A stretch of DNA of 6,969 nt from Gemmatimonadota bacterium (GTDB taxonomy: Bacteria; GCA-2686955). Shown one piece after another: positions 5,666 through 6,969 of this stretch; position 1 is the stretch's first letter; each line of letters starts with the position of its first letter. Location: the NCBI GenBank assembly GCA_026991065.1, contig JALXCG010000255.1:1-6969 (forward strand), read 5' to 3'. The position numbers were made by a program, and so were the translations under genes. The notes beneath the pieces were generated by a model. That model saw only the letters and a program-made list of their open reading frames with translations, was not told where the DNA came from and made no database searches.

Positions 5666-6969
5666 ATGAACAAAAGTCTTATGGCTGTTCTACTCGCAGG
5701 GGCGGTTTGTGGCTCGCCCGCGAGTGCTCAGAAAGTTTTTCTCCTGGGCGTGGATGGGTGTGATCCCAACCTGCTCCAGCAGTTCATGGATGAAGGCATT
5801 CTGCCCAACTACAAGCGGTTGGCAGAAACGGGTGATTTCAAGAAGTGTACCACCACCATACCGCCGCAAAGTCCGGTGGCTTGGTCCTCGGTGATTACTG
5901 GTCAGGATCCCGGTGGGCACGGCATCTTTGATTTCATCCATCGCCATCCGGAGAACTATTTCCCGTTTCTCTCCACTTCGGATACGAAACCATCTGAAAA
6001 CACGGTGACCCTATTCGGCTATACGATTGACGTGCCCTTCTATACAAAGCCGGGTGGAACCGTGAACCTGCGCCACGGAACGCCTTTCTGGAACTATGTG
6101 GCGAACGCGGGTTATCCGACCACCATCTTCAAGATGCCGGCCAATTACCCACCGAGCGAGGTACCGAATGGGCACGCGATCTCGGACATGGGCACGCCCG
6201 ATGTAGTGGGCTCTTATGGAACCTTCAGCTATTTCACCGACACCGACACGAAAAAGCCACCGGAAGAGATTTCGGCGGCGGTGCTGTCGCGGGTGCAGGT
6301 GGTGGATGGTGTGGTCAACGCGGAGTTGGTCGGTCCTCCCGATCCTTTCCGGGCCGAGAGTCACGGAACGAAGTCACCGTTCACGGTGACGGTTGACCGG
6401 GCCAACCGCGCGGCGTCGATCACCATTGGGTCGGACACCGAGGTTCTGCGTGAGGGCGAATGGAGCGAGTGGATGACCGTTCCGTTTGAGTTCTCCTTTT
6501 TTCAGAGTATGCAGGGGATCGTGCGCTTCTATCTTCAAGAGGTCTCTCCCCATTTCAAGCTCTACGCCTCGCCGATTCAGTTCGATCCTTGCAAGGATGC
6601 TGGTTCCATCACCTATCCGCCCGAATATGCCGATGAGTTGTGCAAGAAGCTCGGTCGATTCTACACGCAAGGGTTTCCGGAAGAGACCAAGGCGCTTGAA
6701 GGGGGCATCTTCTCCAACGAGGAATTCGAAAAGCAGCGCAAGCTGGTCTTCGATGAACGCCGGGCACAGTTGAATCTCATCCTGGACGAGTACAAGGCAC
6801 GCGATAAGGGAATGACCTTCTTTTACTTTGGCTCGGTGGATCAGACTTCACACATGATGTGGCGAACGATGGACCTGCAGCACCCGGCGCATCTTCCAGA
6901 GGACGACCCGGCGGCAAATGTGATCCGGGATACCTATCGACTGACCGACGAAGCGGTTGGCAAGATCCT
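5666..6969 (+). CDS. Secreted alkaline phosphatase superfamily phosphohydrolase, paralogue of the preceding gene (3' end outside window)
   Basis: The frame is open from ATG 5666 to the right edge (434 full codons) and has no stop. Residues 1-21 form a signal peptide ending SPASA, with cleavage likely before Gln22; no membrane helix follows, so a soluble periplasmic or secreted enzyme is expected. The catalytic domain starts at VFLLGVDGCDP with metal ligand Asp30. Ser69 in QSPVAWSSVITG matches the nucleophile position, followed by GGHGIFDF. Asp392 and His396 (VDQTSH) match Asp437 and His441 of the upstream paralogue. The insert shares the pattern VSPHFKLYASPIQFDP (293-308) and a later acidic stretch with that gene, so both have the same domain plan. 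The final SDHG and GxH metal motifs must lie beyond the window. It lacks the YVGPGAG-helix module of its neighbour. The substrate is unknown. GTG 5663 is an equally possible start. Confidence 0.86.
   Translation, partial: MNKSLMAVLLAGAVCGSPASAQKVFLLGVDGCDPNLLQQFMDEGILPNYKRLAETGDFKKCTTTIPPQSPVAWSSVITGQDPGGHGIFDFIHRHPENYFPFLSTSDTKPSENTVTLFGYTIDVPFYTKPGGTVNLRHGTPFWNYVANAGYPTTIFKMPANYPPSEVPNGHAISDMGTPDVVGSYGTFSYFTDTDTKKPPEEISAAVLSRVQVVDGVVNAELVGPPDPFRAESHGTKSPFTVTVDRANRAASITIGSDTEVLREGEWSEWMTVPFEFSFFQSMQGIVRFYLQEVSPHFKLYASPIQFDPCKDAGSITYPPEYADELCKKLGRFYTQGFPEETKALEGGIFSNEEFEKQRKLVFDERRAQLNLILDEYKARDKGMTFFYFGSVDQTSHMMWRTMDLQHPAHLPEDDPAANVIRDTYRLTDEAVGKI

Noticed and set aside
5666-5728. Lipoprotein signal (Cys15) in the second phosphohydrolase
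   Set aside because: The residues before the Cys read GAVC, with Val at -1, which does not fit a lipobox. The SPASA-Q site is a better signal peptidase I site.

Overview
The window looks like a fragment of a high-GC bacterial chromosome. The taxon cannot be fixed from it. A diderm lineage outside the model proteobacteria (for example Myxococcota and other former Deltaproteobacteria, or Acidobacteriota/Binatota-like groups) is a reasonable guess. That guess rests on the mevalonate-pathway genes and on the exported alkaline-phosphatase-superfamily hydrolases, one of which has the signal peptide-YVGPGAG-membrane-helix front end. No RNA genes, mobile elements, CRISPR arrays or phage genes were seen.

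All five supported genes lie on the + strand. In order: (1) the C-terminal part of a mevalonate kinase, cut by the left edge (1-549); (2) a class II HMG-CoA reductase (800-2080); (3) a homocysteine S-methyltransferase family enzyme (2287-3195); (4) a membrane-anchored, exported phosphohydrolase/phosphodiesterase of the alkaline phosphatase superfamily, best started at a TTG codon (3432-5594); (5) a second, divergent member of the same family with a cleavable signal peptide and no membrane helix, open to the right edge (from 5666). The gaps between genes (250, 206, 236 and 71 nt) hold only weak hairpins and ribosome-binding sites, and no convincing rho-independent terminator.

Genes 1 and 2 belong to isoprenoid precursor synthesis: HMG-CoA reductase makes mevalonate and mevalonate kinase phosphorylates it. 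This context argues that the class II reductase, a type often labelled 'degradative' after Pseudomonas mevalonii, is biosynthetic here. Gene 3 has the zinc-binding cysteines of the homocysteine methyltransferase fold, but no other methionine gene is visible. Genes 4 and 5 are a tandem pair that probably acts on phosphate esters outside the cytoplasm, one tethered to the membrane and one soluble; their substrates are unknown. Hand counts of a few lines suggest lower GC in genes 4-5 than in genes 1-3, so the window may join two separately acquired or separately expressed blocks.

The most interesting feature is the tandem extracytoplasmic hydrolase pair. Nothing in the window proves a new system.
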